From: DATBGO01 sp050011895
GTDB taxonomy: Bacteria; Actinomycetota; Actinomycetes; Streptosporangiales; Streptosporangiaceae
Direction: 5' to 3'
Assembly: GCA_050011895.1 (NCBI GenBank)
Contig: JBEKIF010000009.1
Span: forward strand, 1-64,000
DNA: 64,000 nt
The notes below the pieces were generated by a model. That model saw only the letters and a program-made list of their open reading frames with translations, ran no database searches and was not told the origin of the DNA. The position numbers and the translations under genes were made by a program. Numbering within the stretch: the stretch's first letter is position 1; each line of letters starts with the position of its first letter. This document shows, piece by piece, positions 61,186-64,000 of the stretch.

Positions 61186-61857
61186 CTATGCCCGGGCAGG
61201 CGCGACTGCCCGGCGGCGCGCCAGCAGTTCCTTGGCCCTGGCGACGGCGGCGGAGGCATCGGCGGCGTATCCGTCGGCGCCGACCACATCGGCGTACTCC
61301 TGGGTCACCGGCGCGCCGCCGACCATCACAATCACCTGATCGCGCAGGCCCTGCTTCTGGAGGGCGTTGATGTTTGCTTTGAACATCGGCATCGTCGTGG
61401 TGAGGAACGCGGAGAAGCCGACGATGTCCGGCTGGTGCTCCCTGATCGCGTCGATGAACTTCTCCGGCGACACCTGCACGCCGAGGTCGATGACGTGGAA
61501 ACCGGCCCCTTCGAACATGATGTTCACCAGGTTCTTGCCGATGTCGTGCACATCGCCCTTGACCGTGCCCATGACGATCTTGCCGATCGTCTGCGCGCCG
61601 GTCTCGGCCAGCAGCGGCCGGAGGATCTCCAGCGCCCCGGCCATCGCCTTGCCTGCGATCAGCATCTCGGGGACGAAGAAATCGCCGCGCTCGAACCGGG
61701 CGCCAACCTCCTCAAGTGACGGGATGAGCGCCTCATACAGCAGCATCTCCGGGCCGAGCCCCATCTCAAGGCCCGCACGGGTCAGTTCGAGCACAGCCGG
61801 GCCATTGCCGACCAGGGTGTCATCGTAGAGCTGCCGGAGGAGCTCCTCTTGGGTCAC
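61186..61857 (-). CDS. Corrinoid-binding protein (MtgC/MttC-like)
   Basis: 223 residues. An N-terminal helical cap (about 1-90: VGARFERGDFFVPEMLIAGK) precedes the Rossmann-like cobalamin domain with GTVKGDVHDIGKNLV (lower-axial ligand H104), VGFSAFLTTTM and VMVGGAPVTQEYADVVGADG. It carries the methyl group from the MttB-type enzyme to the pterin enzyme. GTG 61857 overlaps the IclR stop (GTGA); the frame runs on upstream inside iclR without being coding. Confidence 0.95.
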   Translation of the reverse strand: MTQEELLRQLYDDTLVGNGPAVLELTRAGLEMGLGPEMLLYEALIPSLEEVGARFERGDFFVPEMLIAGKAMAGALEILRPLLAETGAQTIGKIVMGTVKGDVHDIGKNLVNIMFEGAGFHVIDLGVQVSPEKFIDAIREHQPDIVGFSAFLTTTMPMFKANINALQKQGLRDQVIVMVGGAPVTQEYADVVGADGYAADASAAVARAKELLARRRAVAPARA

Positions 61858-62723
61858 GGGGCACCTTCTCTCTGCGGCGATCCTCGCCCGGGCTGACGTC
61901 CTGAACCCGTGCGCCGGTCGGGCGGCTGGCCCGGGGCCGGCTGCCGGGCTAGCTGGTGGCCGGCCAGCGGCCGGCCTGGCTGGTGGCCGAGCGCTGCCGA
62001 CAGGCCGGCTGCCTGCGCAACGCACTGGGCGGCAACTTCGGCGATGCGATCCGGCGTGAGCCTGCTGGCCGGCCCGGATACCGACATCGCGGCCAGCACT
62101 GCTGGCCCGTCGTGGTAGACGGGCGCTGCCACGGCTGCCAGGCCAGGCTCGAGCTCCTCGTCGGTGACCGCGTACCCGTGCCGTCTGACCAGCGCCAGGT
62201 CTGCCTCGAGAGCGGCGCGGCTGGTGATCGTCCGAGCGGTGCGCTGATCGAGGCGGCCAGGCGGCAGCTCGGCGGCGCCGTAGGCCAGCAGCACCTTGCC
62301 GAGCGCGGCGCAATGCAGTGGCACCGAAAGCCCGAGCCAGTTGGTGCCGCCGATCAGGTACCTGCTGTCGACCTGGGCGATCTGCTCGACCATGCCGTGG
62401 TTGGCGACGCCGATATTGATCGTCTCCCCGGTCAGCGTGCCGAGCCGGTCAAGGAACGGCTGGGCTACGGCGACCAGGCCGGCCTCCGCGCCGCCGCGCC
62501 AGGCGTACCTGACGAACATCTCACCCGGCCGGAACCTGCCATGGCCGTCCCGCCGGACCAGCCCGCCCCGCTCCAGCGCCATCAGCAGCCGTGAGGTAGT
62601 GCTCTTGGCGAGGCCGGTGGCTGCGGTCAGCTCGGTGAAGGTGACCGGATCGGGCCCGTGCACGACCTCCTTGAGCAGCTGCGCTGCCCGGTCCACGGCC
62701 TGCGTTCCGGTAGGGCTGCTCAC
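61854..62723 (-). CDS. IclR-family transcriptional regulator of the corrinoid operon
   Basis: 289 residues. N-terminal winged helix (AVDRAAQLLKEVVHGPDP, GLAKSTTSRLLMALERGGLV), then the IclR effector domain (LHCAALGKVLLAYGAAELPP, EELEPGLAAVAAPVYHDG, AAMSVSGPASRLT). The last 40 residues are Gln/Pro/Gly-rich. GTG 62723 is preceded by GAGGGG; upstream codons to 62861 belong to the promoter region. It leads the minus-strand operon and faces mttB, so it likely senses the methylated substrate. Confidence 0.93.
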   Translation of the reverse strand: MSSPTGTQAVDRAAQLLKEVVHGPDPVTFTELTAATGLAKSTTSRLLMALERGGLVRRDGHGRFRPGEMFVRYAWRGGAEAGLVAVAQPFLDRLGTLTGETINIGVANHGMVEQIAQVDSRYLIGGTNWLGLSVPLHCAALGKVLLAYGAAELPPGRLDQRTARTITSRAALEADLALVRRHGYAVTDEELEPGLAAVAAPVYHDGPAVLAAMSVSGPASRLTPDRIAEVAAQCVAQAAGLSAALGHQPGRPLAGHQLARQPAPGQPPDRRTGSGRQPGRGSPQREGAP

Positions 62724-62744
62724 CGCCGACCCCTCATCCAGGGA

Positions 62745-62761
62745 GTTCCATCCTACGGAAC
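62745..62761. promoter_or_regulatory. Candidate IclR operator between iclR and mttB
   Basis: GTTCC-ATCCTAC-GGAAC, an inverted repeat with five-base arms, 22 bp upstream of the iclR start and 112 bp upstream of the mttB start. IclR-family operators are often short palindromes in shared divergent promoters. Confidence 0.5.
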
Positions 62762-62872
62762 CTTGTTCTACTATGTGAATCCTAAGTTGCCGTATGCACA
62801 GGGTCAAGCGACGCCTGGTGCCGAAGCCCTGTTCCGCGATGAGCCCTGTTCCGCTGGCCAACTGAGGTGGCG

Positions 62873-64000
62873 ATGTTCCTCAACCGGATGCCGCGCTACG
62901 AGATCCTCTCGCCCGACGCGATCAGCGTCCTTGACTCCGGCTGGCGCCGGATCGTCTCCGAGATCGGCGTGCAGTTCGCTAAGCCCGAGGCCGTGGAGCT
63001 GCTCCGCAAGGCCGGCCAGGACGTCGATGGCGAGACGGTCCGGCTGGACCCTGAGTTCGTGCTCGATCAGGTCGCCAAGGCACCCCGCGAGTTCGACGTC
63101 CAGGCCCGCAACCCGGCCAACAATGTGCACATCGGCGGCGATCACATGGCGTTCGGCGCGGTCTACGGATCGCCGTTCATCCGTGAGGGCGAGGTCCGCA
63201 GGGACGCCGCGATGGATGACTTCCGGCGGCTGGCCATGCTGGCCCAGTCCTTCCCCGAGCTCGATTCGGCCGGGGGGGTGATCTGCGAGCCGAACGATGC
63301 CCCGCTGGACTCCAGGCACCTGGACATGATCTACGCGCTGCAGACCGTGACCGACAAGATCTACATGGGCAACGTGGTCTCCGGGCCCAACGCCGCCGAC
63401 ACGATCCGGATGACCGAGATCCTGTTCGGCGGCCGTCAGGTCATCGAGGACACCCCGGCCACGATCTCGCTGATCAACTGCAACTCGCCGCTGCGCTGGG
63501 ACGACCGGATGCTGGACGCGCAGTTCGAGTACTGCGCGGCGGCCCAGCCGGTCGTGCTGACACCGTTCCTGCTGATGGGCGCGATGTCGCCGGTGACGAT
63601 CCCGGCTGCTCTCGTGCAACAGCTGGCCGAGGCGCTATCCGGCATCGCGCTGGCCCAGCTGATCCGGCCGGGCTGCCCGGTGATCTTCGGCTCGTTCCTT
63701 TCCAACATCGACATGCAGTCGGGCTCGCCGAGCTTCGGCACCCCGGAATCCGGCATCGGGCTGCTCTGCACCGGGCAGCTCGCGCGCCATTTCGGCCTGC
63801 CGTTCCGGACCGGGGGCGGGCTCACCTCCAGCCAGACCTGCGATGCGCAGGCGGCTTATGAGTCGCTGATGACCCTGCTGCCGACCTTCCTGGCCGGCGC
63901 CAACTGGGTCATGCACGCGGCCGGATGGCTGGAGGGCGGCCTGGTGTCCTGCTACGAGAAGTTCATCGTGGACGTTGAGCTGCTGCGGATGCTGCGGGTG
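62873..64000 (+). CDS. MttB-superfamily (trimethylamine/quaternary amine) methyltransferase, 3' end beyond window
   Basis: 376 codons are open from ATG 62873 to the window edge; family members have about 470-510. Recognised by YEILSPDAISVLDSGWRRIV, IGVQFAKPEAVELL, NNVHIGGDHMAFG, GGVICEPNDAPLDSRHLDMI, LINCNSPLRWDDRML and AAYESLMTLLPTFLAGANWV. It transfers a methyl group from a quaternary or tertiary amine to Co(I) of the corrinoid protein. No in-frame TAG occurs, so over the visible part it is not a pyrrolysine protein and groups functionally with MtgB-like (glycine betaine) and related enzymes. GAGG precedes the start; GTG 62867 is an alternative. Confidence 0.92.
   Translation, partial: MFLNRMPRYEILSPDAISVLDSGWRRIVSEIGVQFAKPEAVELLRKAGQDVDGETVRLDPEFVLDQVAKAPREFDVQARNPANNVHIGGDHMAFGAVYGSPFIREGEVRRDAAMDDFRRLAMLAQSFPELDSAGGVICEPNDAPLDSRHLDMIYALQTVTDKIYMGNVVSGPNAADTIRMTEILFGGRQVIEDTPATISLINCNSPLRWDDRMLDAQFEYCAAAQPVVLTPFLLMGAMSPVTIPAALVQQLAEALSGIALAQLIRPGCPVIFGSFLSNIDMQSGSPSFGTPESGIGLLCTGQLARHFGLPFRTGGGLTSSQTCDAQAAYESLMTLLPTFLAGANWVMHAAGWLEGGLVSCYEKFIVDVELLRMLRV

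Noticed and set aside
62724..62872. Cobalamin riboswitch in front of the corrinoid system
   Set aside because: No B12-box-like sequence or fitting stems were found in the divergent region.
62873..64000. Pyrrolysine-containing trimethylamine methyltransferase
   Set aside because: No in-frame TAG in 376 codons and no pyl genes in the window.

Overview
The window is very GC-rich DNA, densely packed with genes. Start codons are often GTG and many genes overlap by 4 bases (GTGA/ATGA). Several families are typical of actinomycetes: XRE regulator with a DUF5753-type C-terminus, DUF397, DUF574 methyltransferase, GAF-ANTAR proteins, LigC and DUF2332. I read it as a soil-type filamentous actinomycete, perhaps near Streptosporangiales; that placement is inference from gene content. 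No transposase, integrase, tRNA, rRNA or CRISPR array was recognised.

Layout. 1-6.5 kb: end of cysK, cysE, a GntR regulator, a class III aminotransferase, a GH65 glycoside phosphorylase and a small GNAT protein. 6.7-15.8 kb: a repeat-rich membrane-anchored protein, an ETF-beta-methyltransferase-like enzyme, citrate synthase, a regulatory patch (DUF574 methyltransferase, XRE regulator, HATPase, DUF397), a secreted hydrolase and a DUF1269 protein. 16-22 kb: GAF-ANTAR sensors around a coupled cheB-cheR(PAS) pair, then DNA ligase LigC. 22.1-27.8 kb: a five-gene membrane-lipid operon (FAD oxidase, DUF1365, two cyclopropane-synthase-like methyltransferases, DUF1295). 28.2-37 kb: a purine-salvage/ureide operon (NCS1 permease, three-subunit xanthine dehydrogenase, 8-oxoguanine-deaminase-like amidohydrolase, a relic of allantoinase, allantoicase). 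37-40.2 kb: a choline-dehydrogenase-like GMC enzyme and a coupled PLP amino acid decarboxylase.

From 41 kb to the right edge one-carbon metabolism dominates. An IclR-ALDH-Fhs-FchA operon (41.2-45.9 kb) handles formyl/methenyl-folate. An APC permease lies upstream of a dimethylglycine/sarcosine-dehydrogenase-like enzyme with its own etfB and etfA (48-54.3 kb). The right end (56.8-64 kb) holds a compact minus-strand operon IclR - corrinoid protein - pterin-binding methyltransferase - RACo-type corrinoid activator - DUF1638 - MTHFR-like reductase, divergent from an MttB-superfamily methyltransferase that runs off the window. Together this looks like a corrinoid-dependent demethylation system for a quaternary amine (glycine betaine or similar) in an apparently aerobic actinomycete. 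The methyl group would pass to tetrahydrofolate, the remaining N-methyls would be removed by the flavoenzyme, and the folate C1 units oxidised toward formate.

A second theme is minisatellites. More than a dozen short tandem arrays (about 14-48 bp units) lie in intergenic gaps, linkers and protein termini. One array sits where most of the allantoinase gene is missing, and another has inflated the allantoicase N-terminus by about 200 residues.
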